A stretch of 35,485 nucleotides of DNA from Bacillota bacterium (GCA_012522135.1 JAAYLA010000192.1:1-35485), one strand, 5' to 3'; counted from the stretch's first letter, positions 24,375 to 33,196 are shown. A program made the numbers and translations. Notes: generated from the sequence alone by a model not told the origin.

Positions 24375-25346
24375 TCAGCCTCCGACGATCATCTTCAGTA
24401 CGAAAAAGAGCACAAAGGATACTGCGCCGGCTCCGATCGGTGTGAACGCCCACGCCAGGACGATGTCGCGGGCCGTGCGCAAATTCACCGCCGAACGTCC
24501 GTAGACGAGGCCGATGCCGAATATCGCCCCGATGATGGAGTGGGTCGTCGATACCGGGATCCCGGCCAAGGTGTAAAGATGGACGTTGAGGGCCGCGGCC
24601 AGCTCCGCCATGAACGCCATGGGCGGTGTGAGGGCGAGAATCCTCGTCCCGACCGTCTGCATCACGCGGTAACCCCACATTAGGACGCCCAAGGCGATGG
24701 CCAAACCGCCCATCGCCGCGGCCGTGAAAGGTCCAAGCAGCCCCGCCCCGACGATCACGCCGGTCGCATTGGCCACGTCGTTGGCTCCCCACGAAAAAGC
24801 CATATATATCCCGCTGAGGGTGAGGAGCCAAGCCCAGACCCGCTGGGATACTTCCCTGCCGGCCAGCAGCCTGCTCATCAACCGGTACAGAACGTAGGCG
24901 GTAATGGCTGCACCGATAGGAGTTGCAATCCAGGCGACAAAAATCTCGCCGAGCTTGGCCCAAATGATCGGGACGCCGCCGGCCGCGAGCCCCGCGCCCG
25001 CCACCGCGCCGACGGTCGAGTGGGTGGTGGATACGGGCAGGCCGAGGTACGTTGCCAAGGTCAGCCAGGCACCTGCGCCGAACATCGCCGAGATAGCGAT
25101 CAAGGTCGCCGTCTCCGCTGCAACCGTATCCAAGGGCACGATGCCGCGGCCTATCGTCTTGATCACGCCCGAACCCATGGTGACTGCGCCCAGAAAACCA
25201 AAGACGGCGACGATGAGTACCGCCTCGCGCATCTTGCGCACGCCGGCGCCGACGGCGGTTCCCATGGAGTTCGCGCCGTCGTTGGCGCCCAGATTCCATC
25301 CCACGTAAAGGCCGCCAACAATTGTGAGCAGTCCGAGCAGTGTCAC
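24375..25346 (-). CDS. pit: PiT-family inorganic phosphate permease
   Basis: This integral membrane phosphate (metal-phosphate:proton) symporter of the PiT family has about ten helices. The two internal family repeats are visible: GANDGANSMG (20-29) and WGANDVANATG (186-196) each carry the conserved GAND, and each half contains PVSTTHS. Its start is GTG at 25346, with GGGGGAGG six to seven bases upstream; this gives 323 residues and a normal N-terminus (MTLLGLLTIVGG), whereas longer in-frame extensions lack a ribosome site. The length is slightly short, but no motif is missing. It precedes the DUF47 gene in the same operon. A T-run (minus strand, near 25388-25394) behind the upstream gene may be a weak terminator between the two operons. 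Confidence 0.93.
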   Translation of the reverse strand: MTLLGLLTIVGGLYVGWNLGANDGANSMGTAVGAGVRKMREAVLIVAVFGFLGAVTMGSGVIKTIGRGIVPLDTVAAETATLIAISAMFGAGAWLTLATYLGLPVSTTHSTVGAVAGAGLAAGGVPIIWAKLGEIFVAWIATPIGAAITAYVLYRLMSRLLAGREVSQRVWAWLLTLSGIYMAFSWGANDVANATGVIVGAGLLGPFTAAAMGGLAIALGVLMWGYRVMQTVGTRILALTPPMAFMAELAAALNVHLYTLAGIPVSTTHSIIGAIFGIGLVYGRSAVNLRTARDIVLAWAFTPIGAGAVSFVLFFVLKMIVGG

Positions 25347-25438
25347 GAATATCCTCCCCCAACGACGACCGCAGAGGCCGAGCCAAGAAAAAAACGGCGG
25401 CAAAGCGGAGCGCACGGCGACGGCCTTTCCGTCTTAGG

Positions 25439-26821
25439 TTAGGCCTCTTCCTCCGTCCACGCCTCGAGCAAGAAGGACAAGAGCGCATCCAAAGTCCAAA
25501 TGACGACCGTGACGGCCATGATCATGACCCAAACGCCCCAAAGCCGGTTCTTGCGCACGTTATAGGCTTCCGCCGCTACCGCCGCCTTAAAGCCCTCCCG
25601 GTCGGAAGCGAGGTAGAAATGCTTCGCTGCGTCCTGCGGCCGCTCGAGGGATAAATACGCGCCGGCCAGCCAGCGGCGAAGCGACTGCAATCGGGGCTCC
25701 CGTTCCACAAGCTGCTCAAACAACAGGAGCGCGCCAGGGCCGTCACCACGGGAAGCAGCGACGACCGCCTCGCGCATCATGGTCCCGGCCTCGTTCAGAC
25801 GGTACGTCCTGAGGCCGCGCGCATAGACTACCAACAAAGCCCCTCCCGGCAGAGCGGTGACCGATCGCGCGTCCCCGAGGCCGTCTCCGTGCGGAGGCGC
25901 GTGAAGGATTACCCGGGCGCCGGGACTCAGTTGGACCAGGTGGCCCGCCTGATCGACGATCGTGATAAACCCGAGCTCGTCGACGTCCAACGAAACGAAC
26001 GGCCGGTCCCAATACGACAAGGCCCAAATCCACGTCGTATCCACCGGAACGAACGTATCGACACCGGCCCGAGAAAGCTTTGCTACCGGCAGCCCGCTCT
26101 CGTGTCCTCCGCTCACATATACGTAACCGTCCCGGGCGACCATGTCGGTCACGTGGCCGTAGCCGTACCGGGCCACCGCCGCTTCACCCGTCCAGACGAC
26201 GATGCCGGGGGAGGGCCCGCCGTTCAAGATGAGCAGCGCCTCGCCGTCCTGGACCGCTTGCACCGGGAAAAGCTCGACGGCTGCCCCTTCTCGCCGGTAC
26301 ACGACTTCCACGTTCCCGTCGGAATCGACGTACCCTACGATCCCGGAGGGGTCTGCCACCAGTAGACGGCCGTCCGGTGCGAGGGCGACGTCGCGGGGCG
26401 AGGGCATCTCATCGAGAGGCAGGCTGCGGGTCACCGTTCCTTCGGCGATGCCGTAGTGGATGAGCCGGCCGTCGCCGCTGGCGATCCAGACCCCGCTGCC
26501 GTCGGCAGAAAGGGTGGAGCCGTACAGGTCACCCTCGACCGGTGCGGTGCCGGCTACGGAGAAGCCCTCAATCGGCGTGGGCCGCATGTCGCTCGGGGTG
26601 AGCCCTTCCTCCTCGAGCTCCTGCCGGACAGCCCTTTCCATCACCCGGGCCAGCCAGTTGTCCGAGAAGACGAACACGAGAAACGCCGCGACGCTGGCCA
26701 CGATCCCGATGATGCGCAGGATGCGCAGGACGGCGCCGATGCGCTGCAAGGCTGCGAGGTCCCTGAGCCGGCCGGGCCCCCGCCCTTCCCCGTTCTGGAC
26801 TCCGTTCCCGCCGGTCCGCAT
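25439..26821 (-). CDS. Membrane protein with beta-propeller-like repeats and TPR-like helices
   Basis: The 460-residue protein has a basic N-terminal tail, a first membrane helix (about 35-53) and a large extracytoplasmic region of repeated short strands typical of NHL/PQQ-type propellers. Units such as SPRDVALAPDGRLLVADPSG and SLDVDELGFITIVDQAG are the clearest. A helical stretch near 350-405 (SRGDGPGALLLFEQLVEREP, then LRRWLAGAYLSLERPQDAAK) looks TPR-like, and a second membrane helix lies near the C-terminus (about 428-450). It thus spans the membrane twice. The start overlaps the end of the M20 peptidase gene (one-base gap) after GAGGAAGG. No enzyme motif is seen; it could be a sensor, scaffold or envelope assembly factor. 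Confidence 0.75.
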   Translation of the reverse strand: MRTGGNGVQNGEGRGPGRLRDLAALQRIGAVLRILRIIGIVASVAAFLVFVFSDNWLARVMERAVRQELEEEGLTPSDMRPTPIEGFSVAGTAPVEGDLYGSTLSADGSGVWIASGDGRLIHYGIAEGTVTRSLPLDEMPSPRDVALAPDGRLLVADPSGIVGYVDSDGNVEVVYRREGAAVELFPVQAVQDGEALLILNGGPSPGIVVWTGEAAVARYGYGHVTDMVARDGYVYVSGGHESGLPVAKLSRAGVDTFVPVDTTWIWALSYWDRPFVSLDVDELGFITIVDQAGHLVQLSPGARVILHAPPHGDGLGDARSVTALPGGALLVVYARGLRTYRLNEAGTMMREAVVAASRGDGPGALLLFEQLVEREPRLQSLRRWLAGAYLSLERPQDAAKHFYLASDREGFKAAVAAEAYNVRKNRLWGVWVMIMAVTVVIWTLDALLSFLLEAWTEEEA

Positions 26822-26822
26822 G

Positions 26823-28181
26823 TCAACCTTCCTCGCCGAACATCTGGAGCAGCCGCGCCATCAGCCGAACGGTCTCGTCGAAGTCCGCCAGACGGATATT
26901 TTCGTTGGGTGCGTGGGCCCGGCGGTCCCAGTAGCCGACGCCGACGCTCACGACGGGCAGCCTGAGGTATTCCGCCAGCTCGTACATTCTGCCCGAATAC
27001 TGCAGCGTCGGATACAAGACCACTTCGCGGCCTGTCTCCTCTTCCGCCGCCCGCTTGACCGTGTCCACGAACTCGTGGTTAATAGGCGTCTGATGGGGTC
27101 TTTGCGTCGCCAGCACCCGAATTTGCACGTCGGGAAAACCTTTCATGTCGAGGTGGTGGCGAAGCTGGCGCACCAGCACTTCGGGGTCCTGATCGGGCAC
27201 GAGGCGGAATTCCACTTTGGCCTTGGCCTGTTTGGGTAGGATCGTGCGCATGCCTTCTCCGGTGTGGCCGCTTTCGATGCCGCAGAAGGTGCACGTGGGC
27301 TCGAGGAGCAGCGTAGCCAAGGCGCCCGTGCGGATGCGGTCGCGCAGGAAGCGGCGGATACCGTAGCGAGCCCGGAGAATTTCGTCCTCGAAGGGCAAGG
27401 CCTCGAGGGAAGCGCGCACTTCGGACCCGGGCGGACGCACCACATCGTAAAAGCCGGGTATCAACACCTGCCCCCGTCCGTCGCGCAACGTCGCCAGCGC
27501 CCGGACGAGCCGGTTGGACGCCGCCTCGACCAGCGCGCCGTAACCTGAGTGCAGATCGCTCGAGGCAATTTCCACCTCCAGCTCGACGTACAGGAGCCCT
27601 TTCAGCCCGAGCCCCACCTCGAGCCGGCCGGCGGGATCGCGATTGCCGTACTTCCAAATGCATGCGTCTGCCTGGAAAAGATCGCGGTACGTGCGCAAGT
27701 AGTCCGGCAAACTGGGGCTGCCGATCTCTTCTTCGCCTTCGATCAAGAACTTGACCCGGCAAGGCAGACGCCCGCGGGCCTGTCTCCACGCGTCGATTGC
27801 CGCCAAACGGGAGACCAGGTCGCCCTTGTTGTCGGCCGCGCCGCGGGCGTAGAACAAGCCGGCTTCCACCACTCCTTCGAATGGCGGCACGGTCCACTCG
27901 TCGAGCGGCTCGGCGGGCTGGATGTCGTAGTGATTGTAAAAGAGAAGGGTTCGCTCGCCGTCGCCGTCGAACTCAGCAAAGATCACGGGGTTGGCATCCG
28001 CCATCTGCAGGACCTGGACTTTCCCGCCGATCTCCTCGATGAGCTGACGTATCGCCTGGACGCTCGCATCGATGCCGTAACGCCGGGAGGAGACCCCGGG
28101 GATGCGGCAAAGGGTGCGCAGCCAGTCAAGATGCACATCGGTCCGCCGCGCTATGGCCGAACGCACATCGTCGATACCCAA
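26823..28181 (-). CDS. M20 family metallopeptidase (dipeptidase-like)
   Basis: This cytosolic zinc peptidase (452 residues) belongs to the M20/M25/M40 family that includes nonspecific dipeptidases, ArgE and DapE. The metal and catalytic motifs are complete: NHYDIQP with His84 and catalytic Asp86, GAADNKGD with bridging Asp117, GEEEIGS with the catalytic Glu and a metal Glu near 151-152, Asp173 in ADACIW, and a final metal His in RAHAPNENIR. The lid-domain block VEVEIASSDLHSG is also typical of dipeptidases. TTG at 28181 follows AGGAGGTG. It overlaps the propeller-type membrane protein at 26821. Substrate could be dipeptides from protein or cell-wall turnover. Confidence 0.93.
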   Translation of the reverse strand: MGIDDVRSAIARRTDVHLDWLRTLCRIPGVSSRRYGIDASVQAIRQLIEEIGGKVQVLQMADANPVIFAEFDGDGERTLLFYNHYDIQPAEPLDEWTVPPFEGVVEAGLFYARGAADNKGDLVSRLAAIDAWRQARGRLPCRVKFLIEGEEEIGSPSLPDYLRTYRDLFQADACIWKYGNRDPAGRLEVGLGLKGLLYVELEVEIASSDLHSGYGALVEAASNRLVRALATLRDGRGQVLIPGFYDVVRPPGSEVRASLEALPFEDEILRARYGIRRFLRDRIRTGALATLLLEPTCTFCGIESGHTGEGMRTILPKQAKAKVEFRLVPDQDPEVLVRQLRHHLDMKGFPDVQIRVLATQRPHQTPINHEFVDTVKRAAEEETGREVVLYPTLQYSGRMYELAEYLRLPVVSVGVGYWDRRAHAPNENIRLADFDETVRLMARLLQMFGEEG

Positions 28182-28213
28182 TGTTGCACCTCCTGCACGG
28201 GCACTGATCGGTG

Positions 28214-28226
28214 AAACGTGACGTTT
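28214..28226. promoter_or_regulatory. Perfect palindrome upstream of the M20 gene
   Basis: AAACGTGACGTTT (AAACGT-G-ACGTTT) is a perfect inverted repeat 33 bp before the M20 start. A related AACGTAAACG lies near 28273. It may be an operator; no convincing promoter hexamers accompany it. Confidence 0.35.
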
Positions 28227-28309
28227 ATGGCACTGTTCTCCCTGGAGCCGGCCATTCCTCTATGCTGCGATGAACGTAAACGCCGGCGAGGGCGGTGTGA
28301 AATGAGGCG

Positions 28310-29206
28310 TCAGTTGAGGGTCGACTCCGTGCGGGGCGGCGCTGCGGCAGGCGGCTGAGGGTGTTGCGCGGCAAAAACACGTTGCGGACGGATGCAAAGC
28401 GTGCGGAAGAAGGCTTCGGGATTGCACGTGCAGCCGACGAGCCAAGGCGGAAGCAACGCACGGGCTTGGCGCAGAGCACGCCGAAGCACGGGGCGGCCAC
28501 CGATGTACCACTCCTTCGCCCCGGGTGATGCGAACGTCTCGATTACCAGCCGGGCCAAGTCGCGCAGCCGGAAGATGTCGGGTCCGGCTGCGTCGAAGGT
28601 CGTGGCGGGCGCGGCGGGGATGCGCACGGCCTTCGCAATTCCTTCGGCCAGGTTCGCCAGGGCTACGGGCTGCACGAGGCCGTCCGGCGGTCCCGGTAGC
28701 GGCAGCCTCCCCCACAGGCGGACGAAGCGGCGAAGCGCGGCGAGCGGTCCTAGTTCCGGATCCCACACGGGTCCCGAGCGAAGGATGACGTGTTCGAAGC
28801 CGCCGTCGCGCAGCGTCTGTTCCGCCCTCCACGCCGCGCGCAAGTGGGCGTGCACCGAACCCGCCTGGGCGCCGAGAAAGCTTTGCATGACGATACGGGG
28901 CCGCGGCGCCGGGTCGGCAGACGACGAGGCGAGAAGGCCGGCGAACGCGGCGTAGGCTTGGCCGATCGCCCCGTCGCTTCGATGGAGGGGCGGGAGAAAG
29001 ACCACGGCGTCGCAGCGGAGCAACGCGGGGAGACGGCGTGCCGTACGGGGTATAGGCGCCGTGAGCAGTTCGAGCCGCCCGGCTTTGTCTTTACCCGGGG
29101 CGGTCCGTGCCTGCGCAGCCGGCTGTACCGCGTAACCTTGGCGTGCGAAAATGTGCACCACCGCGCGCGCCTGCGGCCCGCCCGAACCCAGAAGCAAAAT
29201 CCGCAT
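28310..29206 (-). CDS. NAD(P)-binding Rossmann-fold protein (atypical epimerase/NmrA-like)
   Basis: This 298-residue protein begins MRILLLGSGGPQARAVVHIF, a GxGGxxA variant of the dinucleotide-binding glycine motif of atypical short-chain dehydrogenases. Further marks are the CDAVVFLPP strand, PRIVMQSFLGAQ followed by HAHLRAAWRAEQTLRDGGFEHVILRSGPVWDP, and the later AAGPDIFRLRDLARLV region as in NmrA- or UbiH-like family members. The usual SDR Tyr-x3-Lys is not obvious, so it may bind a dinucleotide without acting as a classic oxidoreductase. ATG at 29206 gives the natural Rossmann start; an ORF extension upstream lacks a ribosome site. It reads away from the plus-strand gene at 29513. Confidence 0.7.
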   Translation of the reverse strand: MRILLLGSGGPQARAVVHIFARQGYAVQPAAQARTAPGKDKAGRLELLTAPIPRTARRLPALLRCDAVVFLPPLHRSDGAIGQAYAAFAGLLASSSADPAPRPRIVMQSFLGAQAGSVHAHLRAAWRAEQTLRDGGFEHVILRSGPVWDPELGPLAALRRFVRLWGRLPLPGPPDGLVQPVALANLAEGIAKAVRIPAAPATTFDAAGPDIFRLRDLARLVIETFASPGAKEWYIGGRPVLRRALRQARALLPPWLVGCTCNPEAFFRTLCIRPQRVFAAQHPQPPAAAPPRTESTLN

Positions 29207-29512
29207 GGTTATCTTACCCGCACGAGGCAGTGGTCGCGCCGTCCGGTTGTCCGTCGTTTCATCGCATCGGTCTCCCTTCCCTTTTTGCCGCAAACTTAGA
29301 GTGTCCCGTCAAGCAGGGAATGATCCAGGCAACAGAGGGGGTCCTTTACGTAGAATAGAAGTGCGGCGGACCGGAGACGCCAGGCGGGGTAAAGACGCGG
29401 AAGGGAAATCCCTTTGTCACGTGGAAGGTGTCGCTCCAGCGATAATGTGTCCCTTGGCAGAGCATTCTAGGGGGGGCGACCAGTCACCTTAACGAGTGGG
29501 AGTGTTCCATCG
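29207..29512. promoter_or_regulatory. 306-bp divergent spacer with AAGGGA-TCCCTT palindrome
   Basis: No gene is seen between the divergent NAD(P)-binding gene and the unknown gene at 29513. A palindrome AAGGGA-AA-TCCCTT sits at 29401-29414. A GATAAT -10 candidate (29441-29446) has its nearest TTGTCA 21 bp upstream, too far for a normal sigma-A promoter, so the promoter assignment is weak. Confidence 0.35.
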
Positions 29513-29947
29513 GTGTTCAGGCAAGTGAAGCAGGTGGTAAGCTACGCAGACGATGTATACGTGTGGGTGTACCTCGACTACGTCGACCGTGTCTTGCGCT
29601 ACGAGGCCTTCGTCGTGGGATATGACGATTTCGGCCGCAAGTCTACGCTGGAGTTCGTCTTGGAAGAGGGCGTCTTGGACAACATCCATGAAGTGCCTTT
29701 GATCCGCGAGCTCATGCGCGCCGTGGATGCAGACAGTGCCTGGGTTTCGTCTTTTCGCTTCACCTCCGAAGGCCGGCTTATCACGTCACCGCCTTTGCTT
29801 CAGTTTTACGCCTGCCTGAATAACGACCAGCGGGACGCTCTGCACGCTTACTTTGCCGAGCGGGAGCGCGAGATAAAAAAGGAGCGGCGGCCGCGCTGGA
29901 CTCGGATGTTGCGGGCTTTAGGCTACGATGTGATCCCCTCCTTGTAA
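29513..29947 (+). CDS. Cytosolic protein of unknown function
   Basis: I do not recognise a family. The 144-residue product has no signal peptide or membrane segment. The N-terminal two thirds alternate strands rich in Tyr, Val and Phe (YADDVYVWVYLDYVDRVLRY) with an acidic helix (LEFVLEEGVLDNIHEVPLI). The C-terminal part has a strongly charged helix (ALHAYFAEREREIKKERRPR) that may mediate protein or nucleic-acid contacts. GTG at 29513 is preceded by a weak GTGGGAGTG site. It ends about 210 bp before the DUF4340 gene. The composition resembles neighbouring host genes, so recent transfer is not suggested. Confidence 0.65.
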   Translation: MFRQVKQVVSYADDVYVWVYLDYVDRVLRYEAFVVGYDDFGRKSTLEFVLEEGVLDNIHEVPLIRELMRAVDADSAWVSSFRFTSEGRLITSPPLLQFYACLNNDQRDALHAYFAEREREIKKERRPRWTRMLRALGYDVIPSL

Positions 29948-30156
29948 CGCCGGCGTGATCAGACTCGCGCGCCGCGTCCCCGGAGAAAAATTGAACCTCC
30001 GGCCCGTCCTTGTCGTATTACGGGTAGACCCGAGAATCCGGCCAGCAGATTTTAGCAGACCGATTTGCCCGGCCGATACAGGAGATCGGTCCGCCCATTG
30101 CGAATTGAGACCGGTGGGCACCGCTTTCTTGATGTCAGTTTAGGAGGGCGATCCGC

Positions 30157-32004
30157 TTGAGCCAAACCATCACTTCCCCACGCAGGCGGCAATTCAGACT
30201 AAAGCCCGGCACGATTTTGAACCTTGTGGTCTTTGGCGTGGTGGCCATCGCGTTGCTCATTTACTTCAGGCCGCCCAGACCGATCGTGCCGTCGATCGAC
30301 ATGTCCGTCGGGATGACGAACGAGCCGGTCCCGGTCCCGACCGTCCTGGACACCCGGGTGAACGACATGACCCGTGTCCACTTCGCACGTCAAGACGAAG
30401 TCTTCACCTTGGAGCTCGACGGCGAATATTGGACGATTTCAAGCCCCTTTACGGACCGCGCCGATGATACCCTCGTCGCGTCGTTGGTCGAGAACTTGGC
30501 CGGCATCGCGTTCGACGAGGAAATCACCGATCCCGAGCCCGATGAGGCTTACGGTTTCCACGAACCTTTGATTCGCGCCGAGTTTACGCTAACCGACGGT
30601 ACGCAGCAGACGCTGATTATCGGCCAGCCTGAAGGTTCGATCGAGTATTTCGTCAAGACCTCCGCGTCCGATTCGGTCTACCTCGTGCGCAACTTGCCCG
30701 AGCGCCTTTTCACCATCATCGGCGGCGAGATGATCTACGGCCCACTGCTTGACTTCAATCCGGCCGACGTGCAAAAGATCGTCGCAGTAGCTGCCGACGG
30801 CAGCGTTAAGGAAATCGACCGCGAAGGCAACTCCTGGTTTACCGATACGGAGTACGGGCGGGCGCTCGTCTTCGACGTAGACGTCTTCCTGCGCGACCTG
30901 CACGCCATTAGCGGCTCGAGCATCGCGGCCACGGCCGAATCGAACCGCTGGGTCGACCTGGGCATCGAACCGACGCCCGAGACGATGTACATCGAGCTGA
31001 CATTGACCGACGGCAGCACGCACATGCTTGAAGTCGGCCGTTCTGACGCCGCGGGGCGCCGCTACTACGTACGGTCCAGTGACCGGCCCCATGCCTACGT
31101 AGTCGTCGAATTCTCCGCCGTCAACCTCTCGCGGAAGCTGGCGGCAGCCAGCACGGACATCTTGCGCGTGAACACGGCCCGGGTGACGAACGTCGAGGTA
31201 CGCACCGTGACGGCGGACGGAACCCCCGTCGTCCGCAGCTTCGCCCGGGATAACAACAACCATCAGCAGTGGACGTCCGAACGCCGTGTTGCGTTCTACG
31301 TTCCGGCGTTGATTGAAAGCCTGAACGGCGTCGTGACCTTCCAGCGCGCGCCGGAGGCCTCGGACGAAGCGTACGGTTTCGTCGGCAGTCCCCACGCCCT
31401 CAGTGCGACGCTGGAGATGGAAAACAAGGCGAAGTACGTGCTCGAAATCGGGAACGTCACGAGCGACGGCCGGTACGTCTACGTGCGGTCGAGCACCCGG
31501 GAAGGCGTATACTTGGCGTCGATCGACACCGTACAGGAGATCCGCGACAGCCTGAGCATCATCCGCACCGACTTGCTGCCCTTCGACGCAACGAAGGTGG
31601 CCTCGGTTGAAATTACCACGGTCGACGGCGACGGCAACGCTACGGTACGCACCGTGACACGCAGCGACGATGCCTGGTTGCTCGACGGCACTGCGGTGGA
31701 CGGTGCAAAGGTCGACGCGATGGTGAACCAGCTGCGCGGCTTGCAGGCAGAAAAGCTGGCACCCGTTCTCGACGCCGAAGAGGACTATGAGTTCTACCCG
31801 GCACCGAACAGCCTGCGGGTGGCGGTGCGCACGACCGACGGCGACGAGCTGATCCTCGACGTCGGTGGATCGGTGACCGAGGGTACGGGTTGGTTCTCGA
31901 CAGTCAGCCACTACGTGCGCGTGAACGATCTCGAAGACGTCGTCTTCATCGGCGACCGCAACAACACAAGTCTGCGGAACGCGATCAACGGCGTGATCAA
32001 TTAA
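30157..32004 (+). CDS. DUF4340 protein with one membrane helix and four repeats
   Basis: This 615-residue protein matches the DUF4340 family, known mainly beside GldG-type ABC permeases in bacteria. It has a basic cytoplasmic N-terminus, one membrane helix (about 21-40) and a large extracytoplasmic region. At least four repeats are visible, each with a strand block ending in a turn and a Tyr/Val-rich strand: around LTDGTQQTLIIGQPEGSIEY, LTDGSTHMLEVGRSDAAGRR, ENKAKYVLEIGNVTSDGR and TTDGDELILDVGGSVTEG. Shared pieces such as DEAYGF occur twice. TTG at 30157 follows TAGGAGG. No ABC gene is adjacent, so any partner lies elsewhere. A strong terminator follows. Confidence 0.88.
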   Translation: MSQTITSPRRRQFRLKPGTILNLVVFGVVAIALLIYFRPPRPIVPSIDMSVGMTNEPVPVPTVLDTRVNDMTRVHFARQDEVFTLELDGEYWTISSPFTDRADDTLVASLVENLAGIAFDEEITDPEPDEAYGFHEPLIRAEFTLTDGTQQTLIIGQPEGSIEYFVKTSASDSVYLVRNLPERLFTIIGGEMIYGPLLDFNPADVQKIVAVAADGSVKEIDREGNSWFTDTEYGRALVFDVDVFLRDLHAISGSSIAATAESNRWVDLGIEPTPETMYIELTLTDGSTHMLEVGRSDAAGRRYYVRSSDRPHAYVVVEFSAVNLSRKLAAASTDILRVNTARVTNVEVRTVTADGTPVVRSFARDNNNHQQWTSERRVAFYVPALIESLNGVVTFQRAPEASDEAYGFVGSPHALSATLEMENKAKYVLEIGNVTSDGRYVYVRSSTREGVYLASIDTVQEIRDSLSIIRTDLLPFDATKVASVEITTVDGDGNATVRTVTRSDDAWLLDGTAVDGAKVDAMVNQLRGLQAEKLAPVLDAEEDYEFYPAPNSLRVAVRTTDGDELILDVGGSVTEGTGWFSTVSHYVRVNDLEDVVFIGDRNNTSLRNAINGVIN

Positions 32005-32025
32005 GGCGCACGGACAGAGTAAGGC

Positions 32026-32054
32026 AAAGGGGCGGCCAATGGCCGCCCCTTTTT
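32026..32054 (+). terminator. Strong intrinsic terminator after the DUF4340 gene
   Basis: A perfect 12-bp stem, AAAGGGGCGGCC (32026-32037) with GGCCGCCCCTTT (32041-32052), encloses a 3-nt AAT loop and continues into a T-run (32050-32054). It lies 21 nt after the stop and separates this gene from the convergent terpene synthase gene. Confidence 0.93.
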
Positions 32055-32106
32055 GCGCAGGATACCGTCCGGCCCACTCCGTGCTGGCTCCTGGCCGGCA
32101 TACCGC

Positions 32107-33168
32107 CTATGTCCTTCCGTATAGGCGCCGCCACAGGCTGCAGTAGGTGAAGACGGTCCATGCCCTGGGCGAAGCGGCGGAAAGAAGCCGTATAGCAAAC
32201 GTACGGAGCCTTTGCTCACGCACTTTGGCGTCGGTCAAGTACAGCCCCAAGAGGCCTTCCAACACGGCTTGATGAAAGGGGGCGTCGGGTAGCCATCGCA
32301 CTTGCCGGCCCGCTTCACGCACTAGCCGCTGCATGCCCCCGAGGGCCGCTTGCCGCGACGCATAGTAGCTGACAAAATTCAGATCCCCCTCGATCCTGTC
32401 CTCTTCCTGATCGATCAGGTAGTCAAGGAGAATGTGCACCCCGCAAATCCAGGGGAAATATACGCTGGCGATGGCCGCCACGCGCTCCGCGTTCGTTCCT
32501 CTAGCCGCTTCCAGAAAGAGGGCGAAAATGCCCAGCGTCGAGCCGCAGGCGGCAGCGAATTCCCACCATGCGAGTTCGTTGCACCGGTCCGGATGACCCC
32601 GTTCCCAGCCGATGAGGCGCTTTTCCCGCTCGGCTGCCGTGAGGTGCTTATACACTTGCAAATCACAATACCGCTGCGCCTGCCGGAGGACCTCGGCGGC
32701 GACGAGGCCGTAGTCCGGTAGCCCGCGCACGGCGCTGCGGCACTCGGCCACAAGCGCGGCCAAATATCCGCCGTCGTCCTTGTGGGGGTGGTAAGTGTAG
32801 TAGTCGTGGGCGGCCGGTTCCGTATCGAGGGCGTCGAGAAACGCCTGATGGAGTGCGCGGAAGTCGTGCTCGCACACAGAGCCCGTGCGATCAACGAGGT
32901 TGTCCAGATAGTCGCTGATCGTCTGTAGTGCGACGATGAGGGGAACGAGCCCGCCGGCAAGCTGCGGTTCGGCTGCCGCGAAGACGCTGCCGCCTTCGGC
33001 GTGAAACCGCTTCGCCCGCAGGGAGGCCAAGGCTTGCCGGCGCAAGACGGGATCGGGTATGCCGGATGCCCGCTCGTGCCAGCGCTCCATCTCCGCTGCC
33101 ACCATAGGCAAAATTTCCCGTGCGAACCGCACGGTATAGCCGAGGGGCTTCAGCGCGCGCCCTACCAC
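32107..33168 (-). CDS. ytpB: YtpB-type terpene synthase (DUF2600, tetraprenyl-beta-curcumene synthase-like)
   Basis: This cytosolic or membrane-associated terpene cyclase resembles B. subtilis YtpB, which turns a C35 prenyl diphosphate into tetraprenyl-beta-curcumene, precursor of spore-associated C35 terpenoids. Family blocks are strong: KRFHAEGGSVFA (53-64), TISDYLDNLVDR (83-94) with the metal-binding Asp-rich motif, DDGGYLAALV (131-140), DLQVYKHL, WWEFAAACGSTLGIFAL, and HILLDYLIDQEED plus GDLNFVSYY. A GTG at 33168 (or 33171) with AAAGGAGG upstream gives about 353 residues, the family length; an extended -10 promoter (33197) would put the transcript start just before this ribosome site, ruling out the longer frame. 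The exact product is not certain. Confidence 0.92.
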   Translation of the reverse strand: MVGRALKPLGYTVRFAREILPMVAAEMERWHERASGIPDPVLRRQALASLRAKRFHAEGGSVFAAAEPQLAGGLVPLIVALQTISDYLDNLVDRTGSVCEHDFRALHQAFLDALDTEPAAHDYYTYHPHKDDGGYLAALVAECRSAVRGLPDYGLVAAEVLRQAQRYCDLQVYKHLTAAEREKRLIGWERGHPDRCNELAWWEFAAACGSTLGIFALFLEAARGTNAERVAAIASVYFPWICGVHILLDYLIDQEEDRIEGDLNFVSYYASRQAALGGMQRLVREAGRQVRWLPDAPFHQAVLEGLLGLYLTDAKVREQRLRTFAIRLLSAASPRAWTVFTYCSLWRRLYGRT

Positions 33169-33196
33169 CACGTAGGCCTCCTTTGCCAGTAGGCCT

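Noticed and set aside
23698-25488. A 596-codon minus-strand frame joining two genes
   Set aside because: Only its 3' third (DUF47, from ATG 24360) is coding; the rest is a frame shadow of the PiT permease.
30589-31911. Long minus-strand open frame (440 codons)
   Set aside because: It is a shadow of the DUF4340 gene and shows no motif of its own.
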